Below, one piece after another: positions 9,057 through 17,647 of a DNA stretch of 40,009 nucleotides. Every line of letters begins with the position of its first letter. Positions within the stretch are counted from its first letter, which is position 1. The DNA comes from Terriglobia bacterium (GTDB lineage: Bacteria > Acidobacteriota > Terriglobia > Bryobacterales > Bryobacteraceae). The DNA is taken from positions 1-40,009 of the forward strand of contig JAIQFS010000051.1 in NCBI GenBank assembly GCA_020073145.1. The letters run 5' to 3'. Both the position numbers and the translations under genes were made by a program. The notes beneath the pieces are model-generated. The model worked only from the letters and a program-made list of their open reading frames with translations, ran no database searches and had not been told where the DNA came from.

Positions 9057-10252
9057 CTCGCCGCGGTGGCCCGGTTCCGCTCGCCGCGCTCGGCCGTAAT
9101 CCGTTCCAGGTACCCGCTCTGGCGGAACGCATCCAGGGGATCGGCCGGCAGGCCTTGGGAGGTCGTCCACTCCCGAATGACCGGCCGCACGTCGGACGAG
9201 AAGGCGTCCTTCAAGCAGTTCTCCGCATCCACCAGTTCGCAGCGTTCCCGGCAGCCGGACAGCTTTTTGTGATCCACCAGAGCGGCCTTGGCATAGAGCT
9301 CGCGGGCGGTCGTGACGGTCTGGATCATGGCTTCGATCTTGCCCTTCAGGTTGTGGCTCTGGTCGATCATGTACGCGAGATCCGCGTGCGTTCCGGTCTC
9401 CCATTCGTAATCCAGGATTTCGTGGAAGATCCGGAAAATCTGATAGGGGTCGATCGAGCCCAGCGTCAGGTCGTCGTCCGCGTAGCGCCGGTCGTTGAAG
9501 TGGAAGCCGCCCAGCATGTTGAGATCGAGCAGCCAGGCCACAATCTGTTCGATGTTCTGCGCCTGGTAGTGGTGTCCGGTATCCACCAGCACCTTGGCTC
9601 TCGACCCAGCGTCTTGCGCGAACAGGAGGGCCATGCCCCAGTCGGCGATATCCGTGTGGTAAAAGGCCGGCTCGAACGGCTTGTACTCCACCAGCATTCG
9701 TTGCCCGTCGCCGAGCACCGCATGAGCCGCGCGCAGCCCCTCTTCGAACCACTTCTTGCGCCGGCGGATGTTCTGCGTGCCGGGATAGTTGGAGCCGTCG
9801 GCGAACCACAAGGAAAGATCGCGGCTTCCCAGGCGTTTGCCGATTTCGATGCTGGCCAGCACGTGCGCCAACGCCTCGGAGCGCACAGCCGGGTCCGGGT
9901 TTCCGAACGAGCCGTACTTGTAAGCCTGATCCTGGAAGACATTGGGGTTGATGGCGCCGGCGCGGACGCCATACTGGATGCTCAATGCCTCGATCGCGGC
10001 CGCATCGTTCACTCCCTGCGGCAGGTCCCAAAGAACGTGCAGGGCGATGGTGGGACAAGCCCCCGTCCAGCGGTGGACTTCGCCGGCATCGGAAAATTTC
10101 TCCTCCACCGTCGCCGCCGCGGCCGCCTGCAGGAATTTGCCGAAGCGCGTGCCCGTGTTGGCGAATCCCCAGGACGGCAATTCAATCTGAAACCCGTTCA
10201 GGGCCTTCACTACCCCATCGGTCTGTTTGTTGGAAAACATTGTCTCCATCAT
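9047..10252 (-). CDS. rhaI: L-rhamnose isomerase, RhaI type
   Basis: This enzyme converts L-rhamnose to L-rhamnulose in the cytoplasm, the first catabolic step. The 401-residue product matches the RhaI class (xylose-isomerase-like TIM barrel), not E. coli RhaA. Diagnostic segments are GFQIELPSWGFANTGTRFG, GRMLVEYKPFEP-type (here Q-R-M-L-V-E-Y-K-P-F-E-P), VLVDTGHHYQAQNIEQIVA and GGFHFNDRRYADDDL. These carry the Glu, Asp and His metal ligands of the barrel. Its ATG (10250-10252) overlaps the rhaB stop by four bases in an ATGA arrangement, so translation is coupled. It is the last gene of the minus-strand operon and overlaps the GH10 remnant by 10 bp at the 3' ends. A second Met directly follows the first, so the start could be three bases later. 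Confidence 0.93.
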   Translation of the reverse strand: MMETMFSNKQTDGVVKALNGFQIELPSWGFANTGTRFGKFLQAAAAATVEEKFSDAGEVHRWTGACPTIALHVLWDLPQGVNDAAAIEALSIQYGVRAGAINPNVFQDQAYKYGSFGNPDPAVRSEALAHVLASIEIGKRLGSRDLSLWFADGSNYPGTQNIRRRKKWFEEGLRAAHAVLGDGQRMLVEYKPFEPAFYHTDIADWGMALLFAQDAGSRAKVLVDTGHHYQAQNIEQIVAWLLDLNMLGGFHFNDRRYADDDLTLGSIDPYQIFRIFHEILDYEWETGTHADLAYMIDQSHNLKGKIEAMIQTVTTARELYAKAALVDHKKLSGCRERCELVDAENCLKDAFSSDVRPVIREWTTSQGLPADPLDAFRQSGYLERITAERGERNRATAASYA

Positions 10253-11694
10253 CCCGTGATCTTGCGAAACCGTTCATACGCCCGTTCCCACTCGGGCGCG
10301 GGCCGCGGTTCGAACGTCTGCGGCGCGAACGAGCGCCGCACCACGGAGCGCGCTTCTTCGAGATGGGCCAGTTCGCCCGAACCCATCGCCTGAACCAGAA
10401 TATTGCCGATGGCGGTGGCCTCGGCCGGGCCGGCGATCACGCGGCGTCCCGTGCAATCGGCAGCGAAGCGGTTAAGTAAAGTGTTTCGCGATCCGCCGCC
10501 CACAATGTGGATGGTCTCAATCTTTCGGCCCGTGAGCCGCTCCAGGTTTTCCAACACCTGCCGGTACCGCAGGGCCAGGCCTTCCAGAATCGCGCGGGTG
10601 TACTCGGCCGGCGTCCCGGGCGGTTCTTGCCCGGCGCCGCGGCAATGCTCCGCGATCTGGCGCGGCATGTCGTCGGAATCCGGTACGGCATCGGGGTCGA
10701 GGATCGCGGCGAACGGACGCGCCTCCGCCGCCATGGCCGCGAGTTGCTCATAGGAATAGGACGACCCTTCCCGCTCCCAGGCGCGCCGACATTCCTGCAG
10801 CAGCCACAGCCCGGCAATGTTCTTGAGCAGGCGAATTCGTCCGCCCACACCAACTTCATTACTGCAGCCGAACGCAAGACACGCGGGGTGAATGGCCGGC
10901 TGAGCGAGCTCGACGCCCATGAGCGACCAGGTGCCCGAGCTGATGTAGCACCAGGATTCGTTTTCTTCAGCGGGAACGGCCGCCACGGCCGCCGCGGTGT
11001 CGTGCCCGGCGGTGGCGTAGACTGGCGCATACGGCGCTTCCATCGTCTTGCCCAGCAGCGTTCCGGGCGCGACCGTCGGGCCCAGCAGGCGGCACGGCAG
11101 GCCGAGGCGCTCGATCAGCCCGGTTGCCCACGTCCGGGTGCGCGGATCGAAGAGCTGCGTGGTGCTGGCGATCGTCATCTCGGACCGGGCCTCGCCCGTC
11201 AGCCAATAGTTGAACAGGTCGGGCATGTTTAGAAGCCGGGTCGCCGCCTCGAGCGCCGCTGAAGCGGCCTGCTTCATGGCATACAACTGATACAGCGTAT
11301 TGAAGGGCAGAAATTGAATCCCGGTTTGGGCGAAGACCTCTTCCCGAGGAACTGTCTCGAACAGCCTTTCCATCACCCCATGGGTACGCCGGTCGCGATA
11401 GTGGCGCGGCATGTCAATCAGCAGGCCATCCGAACCGAGCAGCCCGAAATCCACCCCCCAGGTGTCGATGCCGATGCCGTCGAGCTTCACGTGGCGTTGC
11501 CGCGCGGCGATGTCGATGCCCTGCTGAATCTCCTGCCACAAGCGCAGCGCGTCCCAATACAGAGCATCGTGAACGCGCACCGGGCCATTGGGGAACCGGT
11601 GCAGTTCCTCGATCTCGACCCTGCCGCCGGAGAGTCGCCCGAGCACCGCCCGGCCGCTTTCGGCTCCGAGATCGAAAGCTAGATACTGGCTCAT
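10249..11694 (-). CDS. rhaB: Rhamnulokinase
   Basis: RhaB phosphorylates L-rhamnulose to rhamnulose-1-phosphate with ATP. The 481-residue protein is a full-length FGGY-family sugar kinase. It has the N-terminal phosphate-binding motif AFDLGAESGRAVLG, the segment GIDTWGVDFGLL with the catalytic-base Asp, GHDTAAAVAAVP in the middle, W-C-Y-I-S-S-G-T-W-S-L, and the C-terminal ATP-site motif HIVGGGSRNTLLNRFAADC. These features, especially TWGVDFGLL and SGTWSLMGVE, separate rhamnulokinase from xylulokinase and fuculokinase. It starts 6 bp after the aldolase/dehydrogenase stop and overlaps rhaI by four bases, so the three genes are almost certainly one transcript. Its length and motifs show no damage. 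Confidence 0.95.
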   Translation of the reverse strand: MSQYLAFDLGAESGRAVLGRLSGGRVEIEELHRFPNGPVRVHDALYWDALRLWQEIQQGIDIAARQRHVKLDGIGIDTWGVDFGLLGSDGLLIDMPRHYRDRRTHGVMERLFETVPREEVFAQTGIQFLPFNTLYQLYAMKQAASAALEAATRLLNMPDLFNYWLTGEARSEMTIASTTQLFDPRTRTWATGLIERLGLPCRLLGPTVAPGTLLGKTMEAPYAPVYATAGHDTAAAVAAVPAEENESWCYISSGTWSLMGVELAQPAIHPACLAFGCSNEVGVGGRIRLLKNIAGLWLLQECRRAWEREGSSYSYEQLAAMAAEARPFAAILDPDAVPDSDDMPRQIAEHCRGAGQEPPGTPAEYTRAILEGLALRYRQVLENLERLTGRKIETIHIVGGGSRNTLLNRFAADCTGRRVIAGPAEATAIGNILVQAMGSGELAHLEEARSVVRRSFAPQTFEPRPAPEWERAYERFRKITG

Positions 11695-11700
11695 TCCGCG

Positions 11701-13887
11701 TCACCGCACGAACGCATCCACCAGCCCGCCATCCACGGGCAGCACTTGGCCGGTGGTTTTGCAAGACCGGTCGGACACCAGAAAGAAAATGGCTTCGGCT
11801 TGATCCTCGGCCGTAATCGCCGTTTTCGTCAAAGTGCGATCGGCGTAGAATTGGGCGAGCTTCCGGCTGAGCTCCTGCCGGTCTTCGGTCTCTGCAAAGG
11901 GAATCCCGTATTTGGTCAGGGATGCGATCAGGCGCGGCTTCGGAAACATCGTCGAGCCTTCGACCACCGTCGCCGGCGCCACCGCGTTGACGCGCACCAG
12001 CGGCGCCAGTTCCACCGCCAGGCCGCGCGCCAAATGGTTGGCCGCGGCTTTGGAGGCGTCGTAGGCCAGTGAGCCTTTCTTAGCCACTACGCCATTCACG
12101 CTGGTCGTCAGAACCACGCTCCCGGCCAGGCCCTGGCGCGCGAAGAGATCGCGCGCTTCATCCGCCACCAGGTAGCTGCCCGTTACATTGACTTCCAAGG
12201 TGGCTCTCCACTGCGCATCGGTAATCCGGCCATCGCGGTCCGGAGGCATAAACACGCCGGCGGTGACCACGATATGATCCAAGCCGCCGTAGGCCAGCAC
12301 CGTCCGTTCGAGCATTCGCTGGACGCTGTCGCGATCGGTCACATCCACGTGCGCGGAGATCGCCGGCCCGCAGCCGGCGATGCCGGTTCCCGCCACTCCG
12401 ATTCCCTGGCCGTGGATGCCCGTCAGCTCGCGAGCCGCCGACTCAGCCGCCTCGGGGCTGAGATCGGCGCAGATCACGTGCGCGCCTTCCCGCGCCAGGC
12501 GGTGCGCCGCGGCTTTGCCGATTCCGCTGCCGGCGCCCACGACCAGCACAATGCGCCGCGCCATCTCTGGTTCGGCCGGCATCCGCCGGAGTTTGGCTTC
12601 TTCGAGCTGCCAGTACTCAATGTCGAACGCCTCCTGTTCGGGCAGCGCGACGTATTCGTCAATCGCCTCCGCGCCTCGCATCACCTGGACCGCGCAATTG
12701 TAGAACTCCGCGGTGACCCGCGATTCGCTCTTGTTCTTTCCCCACGCGATCATGCCGATTCCCGGAATGAGAATGACCGTGGGGTTGGGGTCGCGCATGG
12801 CGGGTGAATCCGCCCGCTTGCAGCCATCGTAATAGGCGGCGTAATCCCGGCGATATTGCTGCAAGCCCGCGCCCAGCCGTTCTTTGAGGGCCGCGAGATC
12901 GCTCGTTTGCGGATCCCACTCCGCGTACAACGGCTTGATCTTGGTTCGCAGAAAATGGTCGGGGCACGAGGTTCCCAACTCTGCCAGGCGCGGCGCGTCG
13001 TGACTGTTCACGAATTCCAGAACGGCCGTATCCGACTGTACTGTGGCGATGGCGCGCGCGGAAGTCGAGAGTTGCCCCCGCAGCCACGGCAGCAGGTCGA
13101 AAAGCACTTCGTCGCGGGCGGCATCCGGGAGCGGCCGGTAACGCGCGCCTCCGAACGTCGCCTCGCCTTGGTCGCGGGCCTCGATGTAGATCGCCGCCTT
13201 CTCGATGAGGCGAAGGGTGAGATCGTAACAAGCCTCGTCATCATCGGCCCAATTGATCAGCCCATGCTGCGACAGCACCAGGCCCTTCAATCTCGGTTCG
13301 GCCTGGCAGCGCCGCTGGATTTCCAGTCCCAGCTCGAAGCCGGGCCGCAGCCACGGAGTCCAGCCGATTTCGCCGCCGAAAATGGCTTCCGTCAATTCCT
13401 TCGAGCGCCGCGCCGCCGCAATCGCGATCACGGCGTTGGGGTGCATGTGGTCCACGTGCCGGGCCGGGACGAACGCGTGCAGCGGGGTATCGATGGAAGC
13501 CGCGCGCGGATTGAGATTGAACGTGCAATGCGGATAGAGGCCGGCCATGCGGTCTTCGGCCGGCGTCTTCGGTCCGCGCGGCTCGCAGGCGGCGTACAGA
13601 CCGCGTAAGCCAAGCAGCTTCTCCTGGTAGAGCGACGCGAAGTTTGCCAGTGTACTGGTCCGCAGGTCGCCCCCCGAGCCCTTGACCCACAGCACTTCGA
13701 CAGACTGGCCCGTGAGCGGGTCGCGCTCTGTCAGCTTGGCCGACGTGTTTCCTCCGCCGGTATTGGTAATCCGCTGATCGCTGCCGAGCAGATTCGAGCG
13801 ATAGACCAGCCGTTCCGCCGGCGACAGGCGGGCCGCGGCCTCGCGGACCCAGCCATAGTTTACATGTTGGCTCGTGCTTACTCCCAA
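11701..13887 (-). CDS. Bifunctional rhamnulose-1-phosphate aldolase / short-chain dehydrogenase
   Basis: This 728-residue fusion cleaves rhamnulose-1-phosphate to dihydroxyacetone phosphate and L-lactaldehyde. Known fused relatives then oxidise the lactaldehyde. Residues 1 to about 430 form a class II aldolase domain: NTGGGNTSAK near the N-terminus, the zinc-site segment HVDHMHPNAVIAIAAA, and LVLSQHGLINWADDDE. From about 443 an SDR domain begins with the nucleotide motif VVGAGSGIGKAAAHRLA. It has the catalytic Y-x-x-x-K at Y609/K613 (AYDASKAAANHLARGL) and ends PVDGGLVDAFVR. The start overlaps the GH31 stop by 10 bp, and rhaB follows after 6 bp. Fused enzymes of this kind replace separate RhaD and AldA in many soil bacteria. 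I infer the dehydrogenase role from the family. Confidence 0.92.
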   Translation of the reverse strand: MGVSTSQHVNYGWVREAAARLSPAERLVYRSNLLGSDQRITNTGGGNTSAKLTERDPLTGQSVEVLWVKGSGGDLRTSTLANFASLYQEKLLGLRGLYAACEPRGPKTPAEDRMAGLYPHCTFNLNPRAASIDTPLHAFVPARHVDHMHPNAVIAIAAARRSKELTEAIFGGEIGWTPWLRPGFELGLEIQRRCQAEPRLKGLVLSQHGLINWADDDEACYDLTLRLIEKAAIYIEARDQGEATFGGARYRPLPDAARDEVLFDLLPWLRGQLSTSARAIATVQSDTAVLEFVNSHDAPRLAELGTSCPDHFLRTKIKPLYAEWDPQTSDLAALKERLGAGLQQYRRDYAAYYDGCKRADSPAMRDPNPTVILIPGIGMIAWGKNKSESRVTAEFYNCAVQVMRGAEAIDEYVALPEQEAFDIEYWQLEEAKLRRMPAEPEMARRIVLVVGAGSGIGKAAAHRLAREGAHVICADLSPEAAESAARELTGIHGQGIGVAGTGIAGCGPAISAHVDVTDRDSVQRMLERTVLAYGGLDHIVVTAGVFMPPDRDGRITDAQWRATLEVNVTGSYLVADEARDLFARQGLAGSVVLTTSVNGVVAKKGSLAYDASKAAANHLARGLAVELAPLVRVNAVAPATVVEGSTMFPKPRLIASLTKYGIPFAETEDRQELSRKLAQFYADRTLTKTAITAEDQAEAIFFLVSDRSCKTTGQVLPVDGGLVDAFVR

Positions 13888-16076
13888 CGAAGGGCGCTCC
13901 TGTCCTTGTGATCGAACTCCACCGACGCTTCTCCTTCCGGTCCGGTTACCAGCGTAAGGGGGCGACCCTCCAAGGTAACGCTTCGCGGCGTACGGAACCG
14001 GAACCGGATGGTCACGCGCGCCGCCGGCCCCTCGATCGTCACGGTGCGCGACTCCGGACCGGGTCCCGCCGTGCGCCCTTCAAAGTCACGAATCGCGGCC
14101 AGTCGATCGCCGGGGTAGACCTCGTACGTGCGCCGCTCATCGAGCGACTTCACGCTCCGGTCCGCGTAGGCGTTGGCCGGGACCAGCGTCATCACGTCTT
14201 CCGGAATCTTCGGCAGGATCGCGCCCTCGCGGACGTAGAGCGGAATCCGATCCAGCGGCGCTTCCGCCGCGAGCGTTTGGCGGCCGGCGAACTTCTTTCC
14301 GGTCCAGTAATCGATCCAATTTCCCTCCGGCAGATAAACCGCCCGTTGCGTCACCGGACTCAGCACCGGCGCCACCAACAGGTCTGGACCAAAGTAGTAT
14401 TCGGTATCCGCCGCGCGGGCCTCCGGGTCGTCCTGGTGCATCAACACCAGGGGCCGCATCATCGGCATTCCGGTGCGGGCGCTTTCCTGCGCGGCCGCGT
14501 AGCGATACGGAAACAGGCTCATGTGCAAAACGGAGTACTGGCGGAAAATCCGCAGCGCCTCGTCGCCGTAGTCCCACGGACCGAAATTGTACGCGCTCAT
14601 GACCTCCATGCCCGGCGAGAACGCGGAGTATTCCGTCCAGCGGGCGAACAGCACGGGGTCCGGATCGGCCCGCGCGGTCTTGTTGTATCCTCCGAGATCG
14701 CTCATCCACAGAGAAATCCCGCTCAGGGCGGCATTGAGCCCCGCAGTGACCACCGTGGGCAGGCCGTTGGCGGGCGTGAAGCTGGCGTCGTTGTCGCCTC
14801 CCCAAAAAAACGGCAGCATGTGCGAACCCGTCGTCCCGCTGCGCTGGCACAGCACCCAGTCCGTTCCTTTGCGTTCGGTGAGCACCTCCGCGACGGCGCG
14901 GTTGTAATCCACGGCGTAGCGGTTGCGCTCCATGCCCACGTCTTCGCCGCTCGCGAGCTTCACGTCGCCAATGAAGTTGCCTTCGGCGTCGTCGTCCTTG
15001 AACCCATCGGCTCCGGCGGCGATCGCCTTGCCCACCTGAGACTGCCACCACTTCTTGGCGGCGGGATTCGTGAAATCGATCAGGCTTCCTCTTCCCTTCC
15101 ACCAATCGGCAATGTAGGTAGTGCCGTCCGGCCGGAGCAGGAAATAGCCTTTCCGTTCCGCCTCGGCGAAGTTCTCCGCGGCCACCGGCAGCAGCTTGCC
15201 GGTGAATCCGTCTTCCCGAGGCTCCGCCGTCTTCTGGTTAATCCAGGACGTGTGCCACAGCACCAGCTTGAATCCCTCGTCGTGGAGATGCCGGACCATT
15301 TCGGGCGCGTTGTCGAACTGCTTGGGATTGAACTCGTAGGTGTTGTAGTTGGTCGCCCACGGACTGTCGATCAGGATGACGGCCGCCGGCAGCCCCAGCC
15401 GGCGATAGCGGTCGATGTCCTCCTCAACTTCCTGCCGGTTGCGATGGAAATCGCGTGCCTTCCAGGGCGCGAACGCCCAATACGGCGGCAGTTGTTGCCG
15501 TCCCGCCAGGGCCGTGAAGCGGTCGAGGATGGTCGAAAAGCGCGGACCCTCAATTAGTACGAAGCGCAGCCGCTTCGAGCGCACCCCGACGCGGATTCGC
15601 GCGGCATCCGTCACGTTGAGGTCGAACGTGGCATCGCTGTAAGTGTCCAGCCACAGGCCGTACCCGCGCAGGCTCATAAAGAAGGGCACGGGCTTGTAAG
15701 TGTCGGTACCCTTGACGCCCACCGTGTTCCGGCTTTCGTTTTTGAGAATGGAGTGCACGTGATCCAGCCGGTCGAAACGCTCGCCAAATCCGTAGTAGTT
15801 GCTCAGATCGCCCAGGGCGAACTCCCATTCCCCCACGGTGGGTGCGTCGGCGGTCACCTCGTGAACGCCGGGTGCCAGCAGACGAACCCGGAGCCGGCTC
15901 GCCACCGGCCGGCCGTCAAACCGGAACCGGTCGAGTGTGAGACGTTGGGTGACGCCGCGGTTATCCGGAAACGTAAACTGCAGCTCAGCCGCACCGGGCT
16001 TCGCCACCAAGGTCAGGTCGGCCCGCGCAAAATTTGGGACAGACGCCGCCAGCGCCAGCAAAACCGGTATTCGCAT
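13878..16076 (-). CDS. Secreted GH31 family glycoside hydrolase, alpha-xylosidase/alpha-glucosidase-like
   Basis: GH31 enzymes remove alpha-linked sugars with retention. The 732-residue protein has a signal peptide (MRIPVLLALAASVPNFARA), an N-terminal galactose-mutarotase-like beta domain containing YYGFGERFDRLDH, and a TIM barrel with L-P-A-A-V-I-L-I-D-S-P-W. The nucleophile region is G-F-K-D-D-D-A-E-G-N-F (Asp361-363) and the acid/base candidate is Asp428 in WGGDNDASF. It ends with beta domains carrying LLVAPVLSP and GNWIDYWTGKKFAG. The usual GH31 nucleophile motif is W-x-D-x-x-E, so this K-D-D-D-A-E variant suggests a less-studied subgroup and the sugar specificity is open. As the first gene of the rhamnose operon, overlapping the aldolase by 10 bp, it may release rhamnose-containing or xylose-containing oligosaccharides outside the cytoplasm. 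Confidence 0.85.
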   Translation of the reverse strand: MRIPVLLALAASVPNFARADLTLVAKPGAAELQFTFPDNRGVTQRLTLDRFRFDGRPVASRLRVRLLAPGVHEVTADAPTVGEWEFALGDLSNYYGFGERFDRLDHVHSILKNESRNTVGVKGTDTYKPVPFFMSLRGYGLWLDTYSDATFDLNVTDAARIRVGVRSKRLRFVLIEGPRFSTILDRFTALAGRQQLPPYWAFAPWKARDFHRNRQEVEEDIDRYRRLGLPAAVILIDSPWATNYNTYEFNPKQFDNAPEMVRHLHDEGFKLVLWHTSWINQKTAEPREDGFTGKLLPVAAENFAEAERKGYFLLRPDGTTYIADWWKGRGSLIDFTNPAAKKWWQSQVGKAIAAGADGFKDDDAEGNFIGDVKLASGEDVGMERNRYAVDYNRAVAEVLTERKGTDWVLCQRSGTTGSHMLPFFWGGDNDASFTPANGLPTVVTAGLNAALSGISLWMSDLGGYNKTARADPDPVLFARWTEYSAFSPGMEVMSAYNFGPWDYGDEALRIFRQYSVLHMSLFPYRYAAAQESARTGMPMMRPLVLMHQDDPEARAADTEYYFGPDLLVAPVLSPVTQRAVYLPEGNWIDYWTGKKFAGRQTLAAEAPLDRIPLYVREGAILPKIPEDVMTLVPANAYADRSVKSLDERRTYEVYPGDRLAAIRDFEGRTAGPGPESRTVTIEGPAARVTIRFRFRTPRSVTLEGRPLTLVTGPEGEASVEFDHKDRSALRWE

Positions 16077-16105
16077 CTCATCCGCATTGTAGTATCGTGA
16101 AGCCG
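16077..16105. promoter_or_regulatory. 29-bp divergent start region between GH31 and GH43
   Basis: The two divergent start codons are only 29 bp apart. On the minus strand TACAAT (16086-16091, five of six -10 consensus) lies 9 bp before the GH31 ATG. On the plus strand TAGTAT (16090-16095, four of six) lies 10 bp before the GH43 ATG. The two hexamers overlap by two bases. If used, both mRNAs would have almost no 5' leader, and the -35 contacts would fall inside the opposite gene. No good Shine-Dalgarno sequence fits either start. A later GH43 start (Met at 16133) would widen the gap to 56 bp. Confidence 0.35.
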
Positions 16106-17647
16106 ATGACGGTTATCGCTCGTTCGGCCGCGATGGCTCTGCTCGCCGCCGTACTCGCCGGCGCCCGGCCAGCCGACTTGGGCAACGGAACCTATCGGAA
16201 CCCCGTTCTCTTCGCGGATTACTCCGACCCGGACGTCATTCGCGTCGGCGCCGACTACTACCTGGTCTCGTCCAGTTTCCATTTCATGCCCGGCATCCCG
16301 ATTTTGAAATCTCACGATCTGGTCAATTGGACGATCATCGGCCACGTCTATCAGCGGCTGGAACTCGATCCCAAATACAGCATGGTGGGCGGCACCCGAT
16401 ATGCCGGCGGATCCTGGGCCCCCGCCATCCGCTTTCACCAGGGCCGATTCTACGTCTACTTCCCGACCCCCGATGAAGGAATCCTCATGAGCTCCGCAAA
16501 ATCTGCGGAAGGCCCGTGGACCTCCCCGGTGCTGGTCCTGGCGAAGAAGGGGCTGGAAGATCCGTGCCCATTCTGGGATGACGACGGCAGCGCGTACCTC
16601 GTGCACTCCGTGGTGGGGGCCGGACCCCTGATTCTCCACCGGATGAATCCGGAGGGGACGGCGGTCTTGGATGAAGGGAAGGAGATCGCGCGCGATCCGA
16701 AAACTCTTCCCACGCTGGAAGGCCCGAAGTTCTATAAGCGCCGCGGATACTACTATATCTTTGCGCCCATCGGTGGCGTTTCCGCCGGTCAGCAAGCCGT
16801 GCTGCGCTCCAAGAGCATCTATGGTCCTTATGAATACAGGATCGTCCTGGCGCAGGCCGCCACCGCGATCAACGGACCGCACCAGGGCGCCTACGTCGAA
16901 ACGCCTTCCGGCGAAGGCTGGTTCCTGCATTTCCAACATCGCGGCGCCTATGGCCGCATCGTCCATATGCAGCCGGTGCGCTGGGTCGACGATTGGCCGG
17001 TCATGGGCGAGGCCGGGCAGCCGGTCGCCACGGCCAGGAAACCGGATGTGGGAAAGACCTACCCTATCCTGGAGCCGCAGACTTCCGACGAGTTCAACTC
17101 GCGGCAGCTCGGCCTGCAGTGGGAGTGGAACCATAATCCCGATGACGCGCACTGGTCTCTCTCGCAACGCCCCGGTTTCTTGCGTCTGCACGCAATGCCG
17201 GCGGCCGATCTGCTGAGCGCCCAAAACACCCTGACGCTGACCCTGCAAGACCCGGCACTATACGCGGAGGCGCTCCTCGACGTCACCGGCATGACCGACG
17301 GTCAGCAGGCCGGCCTGGGCATGTTTATCAAACAACCGCACTGGATCGGTGTGGCGCAGGCCGGGGGCCGCCGGCGCTTGATTCTTCATACCGGGGCGGG
17401 GGAGACGCCCGGGCCTGCGCTGGAAACCAATCAAGTGGAACTGCGCGTCCATGTCGAAAACGAGGCCGCCGCCTACTCCTATAGCCTCGACGGCGGAAAG
17501 ACGTTCCTCCCGCTTGGCGAGCCGATGCCGATCGTCTTCAGTTGGTGGAAGGGAGCGCGGATCTGCCTATTGAGCTTCACCGATAAAGGAAGCGAGCCTG
17601 GCGGCTACGTGGACATCGACTGGCTTCACTACCAAGCCGCGCCATGA
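16106..17647 (+). CDS. Secreted GH43 beta-xylosidase-like glycoside hydrolase
   Basis: GH43 enzymes are inverting five-bladed propeller glycosidases acting on xylans and arabinans. The 513-residue product carries a signal peptide (MTVIARSAAMALLAAVLAGA). Its propeller has the catalytic-base Asp41 in Y-S-D-P-D-V-I, the second Asp in GLEDPCPFWDDDGSAYLVHS, and the proton-donor Glu in LEGPKFYKRRGYYYIFAP. SSFHFMPGIPILKSHDLVNW is typical of the beta-xylosidase/arabinofuranosidase subgroups with an appended beta-sandwich domain, seen here after about residue 330. The start at 16106 is preferred over an in-frame ATG at 16034, which would put extra residues before the signal peptide and run into the divergent GH31 gene. 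The stop overlaps the next gene's start by four bases (ATGA), so the pair is translationally coupled. Confidence 0.9.
   Translation: MTVIARSAAMALLAAVLAGARPADLGNGTYRNPVLFADYSDPDVIRVGADYYLVSSSFHFMPGIPILKSHDLVNWTIIGHVYQRLELDPKYSMVGGTRYAGGSWAPAIRFHQGRFYVYFPTPDEGILMSSAKSAEGPWTSPVLVLAKKGLEDPCPFWDDDGSAYLVHSVVGAGPLILHRMNPEGTAVLDEGKEIARDPKTLPTLEGPKFYKRRGYYYIFAPIGGVSAGQQAVLRSKSIYGPYEYRIVLAQAATAINGPHQGAYVETPSGEGWFLHFQHRGAYGRIVHMQPVRWVDDWPVMGEAGQPVATARKPDVGKTYPILEPQTSDEFNSRQLGLQWEWNHNPDDAHWSLSQRPGFLRLHAMPAADLLSAQNTLTLTLQDPALYAEALLDVTGMTDGQQAGLGMFIKQPHWIGVAQAGGRRRLILHTGAGETPGPALETNQVELRVHVENEAAAYSYSLDGGKTFLPLGEPMPIVFSWWKGARICLLSFTDKGSEPGGYVDIDWLHYQAAP

Noticed and set aside
13908-15557. A 549-codon plus-strand open frame opposite the GH31 gene
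   Set aside because: No recognisable domain or ribosome binding site, and it mirrors the codon pattern of the clearly real GH31 enzyme.
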